From: Myxococcus dinghuensis
GTDB lineage: Bacteria > Myxococcota > Myxococcia > Myxococcales > Myxococcaceae
Direction of reading: 5' to 3'
Assembly: GCF_024198235.1 (NCBI RefSeq)
Contig: NZ_JAKCFB010000056.1
Coordinates: 1-52,670 of the forward strand
Length of the DNA: 52,670 nt
Part shown: piece after piece, positions 26,491 through 35,392 of the stretch
Layout of the letters: each line of letters starts with the position of its first letter
Position numbering within the stretch: position 1 is the stretch's first letter
Program-made: the position numbers and the translations under genes
The notes under the pieces: model-generated
Seen by the model: the letters and a program-made list of their open reading frames with translations, nothing else
What the model was told of the DNA's origin: nothing
Database searches by the model: none

Positions 26491-27614
26491 GCCGGCTGGC
26501 CTCCCTCCTCGCCCTGGCCCTGGTGCTGGTCAGCCCCTCCGCGCTCGCGCAGCAGCACGAACAGGCGGAGCAGGCGGCGCTGCGCGAGCGGCTCTCCGCG
26601 CAGCGCGCGACGCTGGCGCTCATCGAATCCAAGAAGCTCTCCGTACTGGAGGGCCTGGAGCTGATGGAGGAGATGGTGGCCTTCTCCCGGCGGCGGGTGC
26701 GCGCGCTGGAGTCGGACCTCGTGGTGTTCCGCAAGCGCGTGGTGCTGGCCGAGCGCGAGGAGCTGCTCTTGCGCGAGGCCCTGCGCGTGCAACTGCGCAG
26801 GCTGTCGCCCCGGCTGCGCACCCTGTACCGGGTGATGCGCCGCCGGCCGCTGGAGGTGCTCCTGTCCGCGGAGGACTTCGCCGCGCTGGTGTGGCGCGCG
26901 CGGGCGCTGGAGGCCAGCATGTCCGGCGACCTGGAGCTGCTGCGCGGCGTGCAGCGCGTGGCCCACCTGCAACGCCAGTCCCTGAAGGAGCTCAAGCGCC
27001 TCCAGTCCTCGCTGTCCACGCGCGTCGCCTTCCTCCAGGAGCAGGAGCGGCTGGCCCGCGCGCAGCACGAAGCGCTGGAGGAGGTGGTGGGCTCGCTGGC
27101 GGGCGAGGCGGAGCTGGCCCGGCGCGCGGTGCGCGAACTGGAGCAGGCCGACGCGGAGCTCACCCAGGTGGTGCGCGACCTGAAGGAGGCCCCCGCGGCC
27201 TCCGGCTTCGGCGCGCTGCGCGGCAAGCTGCCCCGGCCCACGCGCGGCATCGTCGAGGTGGGCTTCGGCAAGGTGGTCAACCCGCGCTTCAACACCGTCA
27301 CCGTGCAGAAGGGCGTGGACATCCGCGCCCCGGCGGGCGCGCCCGTGCAGGCCGTGGCCGAGGGCACCGTCGTCTACGCGGGCGCGCTGCGCGGCTACGG
27401 CAACCTGCTCATCCTCGACCACGGCGACGGCTACCACACCCTCATGGCCCACCTGTCCACCATCCACCCGCCGCTCGGCGCTCCCATCTCCGCGGGCGAG
27501 GTGGTGGGCGAGGTGGGGGACACCGGCTCCCTCAAGGGGGCGTACCTCTACTTCGAGGTCCGCAAGGGCGGTCAGGCCGTCGACCCCGCGCTGTGGCTGA
27601 GCCCTACGCCCTGA
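26487..27614 (+). CDS. EnvC-like activator: coiled coil plus degenerate LytM (M23) domain
   Basis: A 375-residue exported protein: signal peptide (residues 1-22), long coiled coil to about 235, then a LytM domain at about 255-370. The metal ligands of active M23 peptidases are missing: the usual HxGxD reads QKGVDI, and the final HxH reads YLYFEV. Like E. coli EnvC, it should therefore activate an amidase rather than cut peptidoglycan itself. The start at 26487 overlaps the ftsX stop as ATGA, linking it to FtsEX, which docks such coiled coils through the FtsX periplasmic domain. The partner amidase is not in this window. Confidence 0.9.
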   Translation: MSRLASLLALALVLVSPSALAQQHEQAEQAALRERLSAQRATLALIESKKLSVLEGLELMEEMVAFSRRRVRALESDLVVFRKRVVLAEREELLLREALRVQLRRLSPRLRTLYRVMRRRPLEVLLSAEDFAALVWRARALEASMSGDLELLRGVQRVAHLQRQSLKELKRLQSSLSTRVAFLQEQERLARAQHEALEEVVGSLAGEAELARRAVRELEQADAELTQVVRDLKEAPAASGFGALRGKLPRPTRGIVEVGFGKVVNPRFNTVTVQKGVDIRAPAGAPVQAVAEGTVVYAGALRGYGNLLILDHGDGYHTLMAHLSTIHPPLGAPISAGEVVGEVGDTGSLKGAYLYFEVRKGGQAVDPALWLSPTP

Positions 27615-27691
27615 CGCACTGCGGCGTGGCGGGGACGTGCGCATTATCATCGAGGCATCCCACGGAGGTGTGGGGAGGAGGGGCTGGACGC

Positions 27692-28552
27692 ATGGACCTG
27701 ATGGGCGGAATGCAGAAGGCGCTGCGGCGGGTGCTGGTCGCGCGGGGCGTGGAGTCGGAGACGGTCGACCTGGACGGGCAGGCGGTCCACTACTACTCGC
27801 TGAAGGGGCAGGGGAGCGGGCCCCCGGTGCTGCTCATCCACGGGCTGGGGGGCTCGGCGAACGGGTTCAGCCGCACGTTCTTCGGGCTGGCGAAGCGCTT
27901 CTCGCGTGTGGTGGCGCCGGACCTGCCCGGGCACGGCTTCTCCAACGAGTACTGTGGCGGCGAGGTGTGTGTCGCCAACCAGTTCGGCGTGCTGCGCGCG
28001 TTCGTGGAGAAGGTGGTGGGGGCGCCGGCCTTCGTGGTGGGCAACTCGCTGGGCGGGGCGATGGCGGTGAACCTCGCGGCGGAGGACCCCCGGTGGGTGC
28101 TCGCGCTCGCGTTGGTGGCCCCCGCGGGCGCGGAGCTCCCGGAGGCGGAGAACCAGGCGCTGCTCAACGCGTTCGACGTGAGCTCGCCCGCCGAGGCGCG
28201 CGCCTTCACGAAGCGGCTCTTCCACCAGACGCCCCTGCCGGCGCTGCTGCTCGCGAACGAGCTGCGGCGCTTCTACGACACACCCACGGTGAAGGCGCTC
28301 ACCGCGGAGGCGCTGGCGTCGAGGCTCAGCCTGGCCCCGGAGGCGGTCCGCGGCCTGGCGATGCCGGTGCTCTTCATCTGGGGCGGCAGCGAGCGGCTGT
28401 TGCCCTCGCGCTCGCTCGATTGGTTCCGGCGCCACCTGCCGGAGCACGCGCAGGTGCGGGTGGTGGAGGGCTTCGGCCACGTGCCGCAGATGGAGCAGCC
28501 GGACGCGCTCGTGTCGCACCTGGTGCGCTTCGCGGATGTCTCGGGCCTCTGA
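27692..28552 (+). CDS. Alpha/beta hydrolase
   Basis: A 286-residue alpha/beta hydrolase. The oxyanion loop is LLIHGLGGSANGF near residue 47, the nucleophile is Ser119 in GNSLGG, and the catalytic His263 is in GFGHVPQ. The acid residue is not certain: WGGSERLLP shows Glu where Asp is usual. The enzyme type (esterase, lipase or C-C hydrolase) cannot be read. A GGGGAGGAGG ribosome site precedes the ATG. It sits between the FtsEX-EnvC run and the protease gene, with 77 bases before it. Confidence 0.88.
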   Translation: MDLMGGMQKALRRVLVARGVESETVDLDGQAVHYYSLKGQGSGPPVLLIHGLGGSANGFSRTFFGLAKRFSRVVAPDLPGHGFSNEYCGGEVCVANQFGVLRAFVEKVVGAPAFVVGNSLGGAMAVNLAAEDPRWVLALALVAPAGAELPEAENQALLNAFDVSSPAEARAFTKRLFHQTPLPALLLANELRRFYDTPTVKALTAEALASRLSLAPEAVRGLAMPVLFIWGGSERLLPSRSLDWFRRHLPEHAQVRVVEGFGHVPQMEQPDALVSHLVRFADVSGL

Positions 28553-28608
28553 GGCCCGGGTATAGACTGGTACGCCCTCCGAGCCTCCTCGCGAAAGGAC
28601 GTACCGAC

Positions 28609-29988
28609 GTGACAGGTCTCCACCAGCCATGGCGCGCGGCGCTGGCCGCGTTGCTCCTGCTGTCCGGGCTCGCTGCCGCCGACGACAAGAAGGACGCGGG
28701 GCCGAGGCCGCCGGGGCGCGCGGAGCGGGCGGAGAAGGACGACGCCACCTACCGCCAGCTCGACACGTTCGCGCGCGTGCTGTCGTACGTGGAGAACAAC
28801 TACGTGGAGGCGCCGGACCGCGAGCGGCTCGTCTACGGCGCCATCCAGGGGATGCTCAACACGCTGGACCCTCACACCGTCTTCATGCCCCCGGAGGTGT
28901 TCCGGGAGATGAAGATCGACACCTCGGGCGAGTGGGGCGGGCTGGGCATCGAAATCGCGCGCAAGAACGAGCGCATCATCGTCGTGGCGCCCATCGACGA
29001 CACGCCGGCGGCGCGCGCGGGCGTCAAGGCGGGCGACGAGCTGGTGAGCATCGACGGGGAGAGCACGCGCGGCATGGACGTGGGGCGGGCCATGCAGAAG
29101 ATGCGGGGCCCCGCGGGCGGGCGCGTGCTGCTGGGCATCATGCGCCAGGGCTTCACCGCGCCGCGGGAGCTCGCCATCATCCGCGACCACATCCGCATCG
29201 TCTCCGTGGAGGGCGAGCTGTACGGCGGCTTCGCCCACGTGCGGGTGAAGAACTTCCAGGACCGCACGGACGTGTATCTGCGCAAGGAGCTGGACCGGCT
29301 GCGGGGACTCAACGGGGGCAAGGAGCTGCGCGGCGTGGTGCTGGACCTGCGCAACAACCCCGGGGGCCTCCTGGACCAGGCGGTGGCGGTGAGCGACCGC
29401 TTCCTGGCGGGCAACGTCGTCATCGTCTCCACGCGCGGGCGCGACGGGCGCAACTCGACGGAGGAGCGGGCCAAGGACCGCGACACGGAGAAGGACTACC
29501 CGCTGGTGGTGCTCGTCAACGGCGGCAGCGCGTCCGCGTCCGAAATCGTGGCGGGCGCGCTCCAGGACCACGGCCGCGCGACCATCCTGGGCACGCAGAC
29601 CTTCGGCAAGGGCAGCGTGCAGACCGTCATCGAACTGGAGGACGGCTCCGGGCTGAAGCTCACCATCGCCCGCTACTACACGCCCAAGGGCCGCAGCATC
29701 CAGGAGCGCGGCATCACCCCGGACCACCAGGTGCCGGACGAGCCCAACGGCAAGTCGGGCCGCGACGCGCCCCGGGAGAAGGACCTGCAGCGCCACTTCC
29801 GCGCGGAGCCGACCGCGTCCTCGGAGCCGGCGTCGACCCCGGCCTCGGCCCGGGGCCTGCCCGACAACCTCAAGCCCTTCGACGCCACAGCCTCATTGAA
29901 GGACTACCAGCTCAAGGTCGCGCTCGAGTACCTCAACGGCCTCGTCTCCGCCCCCGGACGGGCGCCGGCGCGGGCCGAGGGTCGTTGA
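28609..29988 (+). CDS. CtpA-type carboxyl-terminal processing protease (S41)
   Basis: A 459-residue exported protease. The N-terminal signal segment (LAALLLLSGLAAA) is followed by a helical part, a PDZ domain at about 100-185 (GEWGGLGIEIARK, VKAGDELVSIDGE) and the S41 core. The catalytic dyad is Ser309 in GGSASASE and Lys334 in FGKGSVQT, 25 residues apart as in the family. The C-terminal ~75 residues are Pro/Ala/Ser-rich and end in a short helix. CtpA enzymes trim envelope and peptidoglycan-hydrolase proteins, which fits the neighbouring division genes. The GTG start is preceded by AAAGGA. Confidence 0.93.
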   Translation: MTGLHQPWRAALAALLLLSGLAAADDKKDAGPRPPGRAERAEKDDATYRQLDTFARVLSYVENNYVEAPDRERLVYGAIQGMLNTLDPHTVFMPPEVFREMKIDTSGEWGGLGIEIARKNERIIVVAPIDDTPAARAGVKAGDELVSIDGESTRGMDVGRAMQKMRGPAGGRVLLGIMRQGFTAPRELAIIRDHIRIVSVEGELYGGFAHVRVKNFQDRTDVYLRKELDRLRGLNGGKELRGVVLDLRNNPGGLLDQAVAVSDRFLAGNVVIVSTRGRDGRNSTEERAKDRDTEKDYPLVVLVNGGSASASEIVAGALQDHGRATILGTQTFGKGSVQTVIELEDGSGLKLTIARYYTPKGRSIQERGITPDHQVPDEPNGKSGRDAPREKDLQRHFRAEPTASSEPASTPASARGLPDNLKPFDATASLKDYQLKVALEYLNGLVSAPGRAPARAEGR

Positions 29989-30002
29989 CGACTCCTTCCC
30001 CC

Positions 30003-30030
30003 TTGCATTTCCCTGCACACTCCGTTTGAT
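30003..30030 (+). promoter_or_regulatory. Possible promoter before the PEGA gene at 30057
   Basis: TTGCAT (30003-30008) and TTTGAT (30025-30030) are 16 bases apart, a fair -35/-10 pair. The 12-mer ACTCCGTTTGAT at 30019-30030 also occurs upstream of the second PEGA gene at 35941-35952. Confidence 0.35.
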
Positions 30031-30056
30031 GGGCCCAGGGAAAAGGTGAACGAGTG

Positions 30057-31973
30057 ATGCGACCTTCGAGCAAGCGCGCGGTACACGCGGCCCTGAGCGG
30101 GTGGCTGGTGGGAATGCTGGCCGTGGGGCCCGCCGCCGCGCAGGGCAACCTTCCTCTGCGGCTGGCGCCCCGGGCCGTGACCTCCGCCGCGTCGGCGTCG
30201 TCCGTGACGGTGGTGGCCATCCCCCTGGACGCGGCCTCGCGCACGGAAGCGGCGCGGCTGGCGTACTGGGCGGAGCAGGCGGTGGCGCGCTCCGGACGGC
30301 TGGAGCTGGTGCGGCTGTCGGACGCCCTCGACGCCGACGGCCAGCGGGCTCGCGAGGCGAAGGCCGCCGCGGGCGCGGAGGCCATGAAGGAGGGCCAGAA
30401 GGCCTACGACGAGCTGGACACGCAGAAGGCGCTCGAGCAGTTCGACGCGGCGGCCAAGGACTACGAGGCCAGCGACCTGTCGCGCGCGTTCGGCGAGCTG
30501 AGCCGCGCGCGGGTGATGAAGGCGGCCTCGCAGGTGGCCAACGGCGAGAGCACCGCGGCGCAGTTGGAGATCCGCTCCATCCTGGCGGCGGACCCCCGGG
30601 CGCAGTTCTCGCCCAACTTCTTCCCGCCGGACGACATGGCCTTCGTGGAGAAGGAGCGCAAGGCGGCGCTGGGGGGCTCCACGGGCACGCTGACGGTGAC
30701 GACGGAGCCGGTGCCCGCGCAGGTGTACGTGGATGGCCAGTTCCGCGGCGTCTCCCCCGTGTCCCTGTCCGGCCTGACGGCGGCGGACCACTACGTCACG
30801 GTGATGGCGCCGGGCTTCGCGGTGGGCCAGCAGCGGGCGCGCGAGGGTGACACCGCGCTGACGCTCGCGCCGGTCGCCTCGCTGCGCGCGCTGCAGACCG
30901 TGGGCGACCGGGTGACGCGCAAGCCGGACGCCGCGGACCGGGACGTGGCCCTGCGGGAGCTGGGCGCGCTCGCGGGCGTGCCCCAGGTGCTGGCCCTGCT
31001 GGTGAGTGGCGGCACGGGCACCGCGCCGCTGCAGGTGACGGCGCTGCGCATCGACGTGGCGGATGGCCACAACCTCGCGTACGCCGTCGGCCCGGTGCCG
31101 CGCGGCGACGCCATGGCCACCGGCTCCGAGCCCCTGCTGACGGGCCTGCTCGCCACGGACACGCCGCGCCAGGCCGGCAAGCCCGTGACGCACTTCGCGC
31201 CGGCGGCCAGCTCCAACCGCAAGACGACCGGCTACGTGCTGATGGCCACGGGCGTGGCGCTGCTGGCCGGCGGCATCTACTTCGGCATGGAGGCCTCGTC
31301 GAAGGAGGACGACTTCCACCGCGCCGTGCAGAACAGCTCCCGCGCCAAGGACATCAAGGACACGGGCAAGACGTACGCGCTGGTGGCGGACATCGGCCTC
31401 TTGACGGGCGCGGTGGCCGCGGGCCTGGGCAGCTACTTCGCGTTCGCGGGGGGGGGCTCCGGCAGCAGCTCCAGGTCCACGACCCGCATCAGCGCGCCGC
31501 CCCCGGAGCCGAAGGCGCGGCCCGCCGCCACGTCGACGAAGCCGTCCCCCCCGGCCGCCAAGAGCGACTCCCTGGCCATGCCGCCCCCGCCCAAGGGCAC
31601 CAAGCCGCTGAACGACTCGCTCCCCATGCCGCCGCCCCCGGCGAAGCAGACCCCCGCCGAGCCGCCGCCCCCGGCGAAGCAGACCCCCGCCGAGCCGCCG
31701 CCCCCGCCCGCGAAGTCGTCGCAGGACGCGCGTCGCGAGGACGAGGCCCGCCGCGAGGAGGAGCTGCGCAAGCGCCGCGAGGAGGTGGAGCGCCAGCGCC
31801 GTGAGCTGGAGGAGCGCCGCAAGCAGGAGGACGCGGAGGCGGAGCGCCAGGCCGACGCCACGCGCAAGCGCGAGGAAGAGGCGAAGCGCAAGCGCGAGGA
31901 CGAGGAGCGGCGGAAGAAGGACGAAGACAAGAAGCGTCCCTCCATCGACGAAGACGATCTCCGGAATTACTAG
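30057..31973 (+). CDS. PEGA-domain membrane protein with coiled charged tail
   Basis: A 638-residue exported protein. The signal peptide ends at AAA-QG. A soluble region follows, with TPR-like helices at about 120-200 (KAYDELDTQKALEQF) and a PEGA domain at about 213-265 (VYVDGQFRGVSPVSL). Two hydrophobic segments lie at about 390-410 and 445-465. The C-terminus has Pro repeats (PAKQTPAEPPPP twice) and an extremely charged Arg/Glu coiled coil. PEGA domains are thought to bind surface or cell-wall structures; no catalytic motif is seen. An in-frame GTG at 30054 directly precedes the ATG I chose. The next gene is two bases away. Confidence 0.82.
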   Translation: MRPSSKRAVHAALSGWLVGMLAVGPAAAQGNLPLRLAPRAVTSAASASSVTVVAIPLDAASRTEAARLAYWAEQAVARSGRLELVRLSDALDADGQRAREAKAAAGAEAMKEGQKAYDELDTQKALEQFDAAAKDYEASDLSRAFGELSRARVMKAASQVANGESTAAQLEIRSILAADPRAQFSPNFFPPDDMAFVEKERKAALGGSTGTLTVTTEPVPAQVYVDGQFRGVSPVSLSGLTAADHYVTVMAPGFAVGQQRAREGDTALTLAPVASLRALQTVGDRVTRKPDAADRDVALRELGALAGVPQVLALLVSGGTGTAPLQVTALRIDVADGHNLAYAVGPVPRGDAMATGSEPLLTGLLATDTPRQAGKPVTHFAPAASSNRKTTGYVLMATGVALLAGGIYFGMEASSKEDDFHRAVQNSSRAKDIKDTGKTYALVADIGLLTGAVAAGLGSYFAFAGGGSGSSSRSTTRISAPPPEPKARPAATSTKPSPPAAKSDSLAMPPPPKGTKPLNDSLPMPPPPAKQTPAEPPPPAKQTPAEPPPPPAKSSQDARREDEARREEELRKRREEVERQRRELEERRKQEDAEAERQADATRKREEEAKRKREDEERRKKDEDKKRPSIDEDDLRNY

Positions 31974-31975
31974 CC

Positions 31976-32260
31976 ATGCGCCGTCTCCTTCCTGTCCGAG
32001 CCTCCTTGGTGGCCCTCTGCCTGGGCCTCTCCGCGTGCAGCCTCCTCGTCGACTTCGACGAGGAGGGCCAGCCCTGCGACGACCGCAACCAGTGCCTCGA
32101 GGGGTACGTCTGCCGCGACGACGCGTGCGTGAAGAGCGACTCCCCGGGCCGTCCCGACGGCGGCGGTGACGCGGGCTCGTCCGACGCCGGCGACGCCGGC
32201 CCGGTCGACGGCGGCGCCGACGGTGGCCTGCCCGACGCCGGTCCGCCGGACGGCGGGTGA
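31976..32260 (+). CDS. Small Cys-rich lipoprotein
   Basis: A 94-residue lipoprotein with the lipobox LSAC. A compact four-Cys motif follows, CDDRNQCLEGYVCRDDAC, then a Asp/Gly/Pro/Ala-rich tail (SSDAGDAGPVDGGADGG). This Cys block and acidic tail are common in myxobacterial surface lipoproteins, but no function is known. It begins two bases after the PEGA gene, so the two are almost surely cotranscribed and may act together at the envelope. Confidence 0.78.
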   Translation: MRRLLPVRASLVALCLGLSACSLLVDFDEEGQPCDDRNQCLEGYVCRDDACVKSDSPGRPDGGGDAGSSDAGDAGPVDGGADGGLPDAGPPDGG

Positions 32261-32368
32261 GCGAGGGGCGGGGCGGTCGTTTCTACAGCCCCGCGTCGCA
32301 CGTGGTCGCCCTGCCGCGCCGTGGCCTCCCGGACACGGCCGCGCGGACACGGCCGCCGAGTCGTAACC

Positions 32369-32384
32369 CCCCGTCGTGACGGGG
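32369..32384. terminator. Weak hairpin before ddl
   Basis: A six-base-pair stem (CCCCGT/ACGGGG) with a four-base loop. No T-tract follows; it is about 110 bases beyond the lipoprotein stop, so terminator function is only possible. Confidence 0.25.
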
Positions 32385-32469
32385 AGCCGCACCCCGCGTC
32401 CCGGCCCCACGGCCTGCGTGACGTTGGCATCCCCCATGCTCTGAGGCGCGCCCAGGAGGTCGTATCGAC

Positions 32470-33450
32470 ATGGGCAAGCGCGTCGGAGTGCTGATGGGGG
32501 GATGGGGCGAGGAGCGGGAGATTTCGCTCAAGACGGGAGAGGCCGTGGTCGCGGCGCTCGAGTCCCGGGGCCACCACGTCACCCGCGTCTTCGCGGGGCC
32601 GGGGTTGGACCGGGCGTTGCGCGCGGCGGAGCTGGACGTGGCCTTCGTGGCGCTGCACGGCCGCATGGGCGAGGACGGCCGGGTGCAGGGGCTCCTGGAG
32701 CTGCTGGAGCTGCCGTACACCGGCTCCGGCGTGCTCGCCTCGGCGCTGGCCATGAACAAGCCCATGGCGAAGAAGCTCTTCCGGCTGCACAACCTGCCCA
32801 CGCCCCAGGGCTACCGCGTGGGCCGGGACGAGGCGGCGCGCGCGCTGGAGCTGCACGGCGACCTGGGCTTCCCCTGCGTGGTGAAGCCCGCGTGTGGTGG
32901 CTCGTCGGTGGGGCTGGCCGTGGTGCGCGAGCCCGGCGCGCTCGTGGGGGCGGTGGCGGAGGCCTGCCGCTTCGGGGGCTCCGCGCTGGTGGAGCGCTTC
33001 GTCGCCGGGCGTGAGGTGACGGTGGGCATCCTCGGCGACCGGGTGCTGGGGAGCTGCGAGGTCGCCACCCCGCGCGAGGGCTTCGACTTCGACGCCAAGT
33101 ACAAGGGCGGCTCGCGCTACTTCCTGCCCCCCCGGCTGTCCGCCACCCGCGTGGCCAACGTGGAGTCGCTCGCGCTCGCGGCGTACCGCGCGCTGGGCTG
33201 CCGCGGCTACGGCCGGGTGGACCTGCTGTGCTCGGACACGGAGAACGACGTGGTGCTGGAGGTCAACACGCTGCCGGGCTTCACCGCCACCAGCCTCCTG
33301 TCGCGCATCGCCACCCAGGCCGGCCTGGACTTCCCGGAGCTGGTCGAGCGCATCCTCGCGCTGGCGACCCGGGACGAGGCCGGTATCATGGACGCGCCGG
33401 CTGTCGCACCGGTCCCCACCATCGCCGAGCCCCGCCGCGCCGTCGTCTGA
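32470..33450 (+). CDS. ddl: D-alanine--D-alanine ligase
   Basis: A 326-residue ATP-grasp enzyme making the D-Ala-D-Ala dipeptide for peptidoglycan. The N-terminal RVGVLMGGWGEEREISLKTG, VALHGRMGEDGRVQG and the ATP-grasp VVKPACGGSSVGL are classic. The metal-binding end is VLEVNTLPGFTATSLL. The C-terminus carries ~25 extra Ala/Pro-rich residues. An AGGAGGT ribosome site precedes the ATG. It is alone rather than in an mur cluster. Confidence 0.94.
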   Translation: MGKRVGVLMGGWGEEREISLKTGEAVVAALESRGHHVTRVFAGPGLDRALRAAELDVAFVALHGRMGEDGRVQGLLELLELPYTGSGVLASALAMNKPMAKKLFRLHNLPTPQGYRVGRDEAARALELHGDLGFPCVVKPACGGSSVGLAVVREPGALVGAVAEACRFGGSALVERFVAGREVTVGILGDRVLGSCEVATPREGFDFDAKYKGGSRYFLPPRLSATRVANVESLALAAYRALGCRGYGRVDLLCSDTENDVVLEVNTLPGFTATSLLSRIATQAGLDFPELVERILALATRDEAGIMDAPAVAPVPTIAEPRRAVV

Positions 33451-33471
33451 CGCCTGGAGGCTTCCCGCCCT

Positions 33472-33497
33472 GGAGCGTCGCCTGGCCCCGACGCTCC
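33472..33497 (+). terminator. Terminator hairpin after ddl
   Basis: A nine-base-pair perfect stem (GGAGCGTCG/CGACGCTCC) with an eight-base loop starts 22 bases after the ddl stop. No T-tract follows. Confidence 0.55.
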
Positions 33498-33774
33498 CTC
33501 CTGGAGAGGGAGGTGACCCTTTGACGCGAGGTGTCACCCCCACGTGAACGGAACGTTCAAAGTCCGGGAATAATTTGACACGCCCTTGACGCCTCCCTAT
33601 TGTCCGGCGCCGATCAGTCCCGGAAGGTCAAAGCCTTGTCTTTTCGGGTACATACGGGGCGGGGGCTCTGCGGACCCAGGAGGCGGCGGTCGGCGTGAGA
33701 CGGGAATCCGGTGCCGCCGCGCATGGAAGGACCGCGGGCCACGGGGGCCGCGCGGGAGGGGCTGAGCGTCACTG
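33498..33774 (+). other. Intergenic stretch and long leader of the GT2 gene
   Basis: No gene is seen between the ddl terminator and the GT2 start. The stretch holds the palindrome GAACGTTC (33551-33558), a good sigma-70-type promoter (33575-33603) and then a leader of roughly 165 bases that could fold but matches no riboswitch I know; I checked it by eye against c-di-GMP GEMM consensus and saw no match. Confidence 0.5.
33575..33603 (+). promoter_or_regulatory. Sigma-70-type promoter of the GT2 gene
   Basis: A perfect -35 TTGACA (33575-33580) and a -10 TATTGT (33598-33603) are separated by exactly 17 bases. This is one of the best housekeeping-like promoters in the window and points to the glycosyltransferase gene about 170 bases downstream. 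Confidence 0.7.
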
Positions 33775-35298
33775 ATGACCACCGTCGAGATCATCTTCCT
33801 GGGCGTCTATTTCAGCGTCCTGTGCGTGCTGGCGGTCTACGGCTCGCACCGGTACCGAATGGCGTTCCTGTACTACCGGCACAAGTTCAAGCTGCCGACG
33901 CCCAAGGGCCCGCTGAAGGAGCTTCCGCGCGTCACCATCCAGCTGCCCATCTTCAACGAGATGTACGTGGTGGAACGCCTGGTGGAGTCGGTGTGTCGCA
34001 TCGACTACCCGCGCGACCTGCTGGAAATCCAGGTCCTCGACGATTCGACGGACGAGACGTGTGGCATCGCGCGTGCGTGCGTGGAGCGTCACCGGCAGAA
34101 GGGCCACGACATCGTCTACCTCCACCGCACCAACCGCGAGGGCTTCAAGGCGGGGGCGCTGGAGAACGGCCTGAAGACGGCGAAGGGCGACTTCGTCGCG
34201 GTGTTCGACGCGGACTTCGTGCCCAGCCCGGACTTCCTGCTGCGCACCGTGCCGTTCTTCTCCGACGACAAGGTGGGCATGGTCCAGGTGCGTTGGGGCC
34301 ACCTCAACCGTGAGTTCTCCATCCTCACGCAGGCCCAGAGCATCTTCCTGGACGGCCACTTCATCATCGAGCACACGGCGCGCAACCGCTCCGGCTGCTT
34401 CTTCAACTTCAACGGCACCGCGGGCATCTGGCGCCGGAACACCATCGCCGACGCAGGCGGGTGGCAGCACGACACGCTGACCGAGGACCTGGACCTGAGC
34501 TACCGCGCCCAGTTGAAGGGCTGGCAGTTCGTGTTCCTCCCGGAGGTCATCTCCCCGGCCGAGGTGCCGGTGGACATGAACGCCTTCAAGAGCCAGCAGC
34601 ACCGCTGGGCCAAGGGCTCCATCCAGACGGCGAAGAAGCTGCTCCCCACCATCCTCAAGAGCGACCTGCCCCTGGTGGTGAAGCGTGAGGCGTTCTTCCA
34701 CCTCACCAACAACATGGCGTACCTGTTGATGGTGCTCTTGTCCGTGCTGATGCCCATCAGCATGGTGGTGCGCTTCCAGCACGGCCTGTACGGCACGCTG
34801 TTCCTGGACCTGCCGTTCTTCATCACCGCCACCGCGAGCGTGTGCTTCTTCTACGTGGCCGCCCAGCGCGAGCGGGGCGTGCACGGTTGGGAGCAGCTCA
34901 AGTACCTGCCCTTCCTGATGAGCCTGGGCATCGGCCTGGCCATCAACAACGCGAAGGCGGTGGCCGAGGCGCTGCTCAACCAGCAGTCGGGCTTCGCCCG
35001 CACGCCGAAGACGGGCGCCGAGGGCAAGAAGGTCATCGCGGTGAAGAAGGCGTACCGCGGCAGCAAGACGCTGATGCCGGTGGTGGAGCTGCTCTTCGCG
35101 GCCTACTTCTCCGGCGCGCTGTGGTTCGCCATCGACGCGCGCATCTACACGTCGGTGCCCTTCATCGTCCTGTTCCTGGGCGGCTTCCTGTACGTGGGCG
35201 CCTCCAGCCTGCTGCAGGGCCTGGCGGGCCGGGTGAAGCTCTCCGACGCGAGCCCCGCGGTGAACGCCGCCGACGAGCAGGCCCGCCGCGCGGCCTGA
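33775..35298 (+). CDS. Cellulose-synthase-like GT2 membrane glycosyltransferase
   Basis: A 507-residue processive family-2 glycosyltransferase. The catalytic pattern is complete: Asp89-Asp90 (VLDDST), DAD at 145-147, TED at 236-238 and QQHRW at 274-278, which marks polysaccharide synthases. One membrane helix lies at the N-terminus (5-25), and four to five lie in the C-terminal half. The enzyme would polymerise a beta-glucan or related glycan from a UDP-sugar at the inner membrane and extrude it. There is no PilZ domain and no bcsB-like partner nearby, so it is not a standard cellulose operon. The ATG was chosen with GGGAGGGG upstream. Confidence 0.9.
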   Translation: MTTVEIIFLGVYFSVLCVLAVYGSHRYRMAFLYYRHKFKLPTPKGPLKELPRVTIQLPIFNEMYVVERLVESVCRIDYPRDLLEIQVLDDSTDETCGIARACVERHRQKGHDIVYLHRTNREGFKAGALENGLKTAKGDFVAVFDADFVPSPDFLLRTVPFFSDDKVGMVQVRWGHLNREFSILTQAQSIFLDGHFIIEHTARNRSGCFFNFNGTAGIWRRNTIADAGGWQHDTLTEDLDLSYRAQLKGWQFVFLPEVISPAEVPVDMNAFKSQQHRWAKGSIQTAKKLLPTILKSDLPLVVKREAFFHLTNNMAYLLMVLLSVLMPISMVVRFQHGLYGTLFLDLPFFITATASVCFFYVAAQRERGVHGWEQLKYLPFLMSLGIGLAINNAKAVAEALLNQQSGFARTPKTGAEGKKVIAVKKAYRGSKTLMPVVELLFAAYFSGALWFAIDARIYTSVPFIVLFLGGFLYVGASSLLQGLAGRVKLSDASPAVNAADEQARRAA

Positions 35299-35370
35299 GC
35301 CGGGGGACCCGCGCTGACGGGTGACGGGCCTCCTGGGGGCGCGTCACCTCGCGCGGGCGCTCCGCGGTGG

Positions 35371-35392
35371 ACGCGGGCCTACGTGCCCGCGT
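35371..35392. terminator. Hairpin at the convergent 3' ends
   Basis: An eight-base-pair perfect stem (ACGCGGGC/GCCCGCGT) with a six-base loop overlaps the stop codon of the minus-strand lipoprotein gene and lies 73 bases after the GT2 stop. Confidence 0.4.

Noticed and set aside
33604..33774. A c-di-GMP (GEMM) riboswitch before the GT2 gene
   Set aside because: The conserved GEMM segments are not present by eye in the leader.
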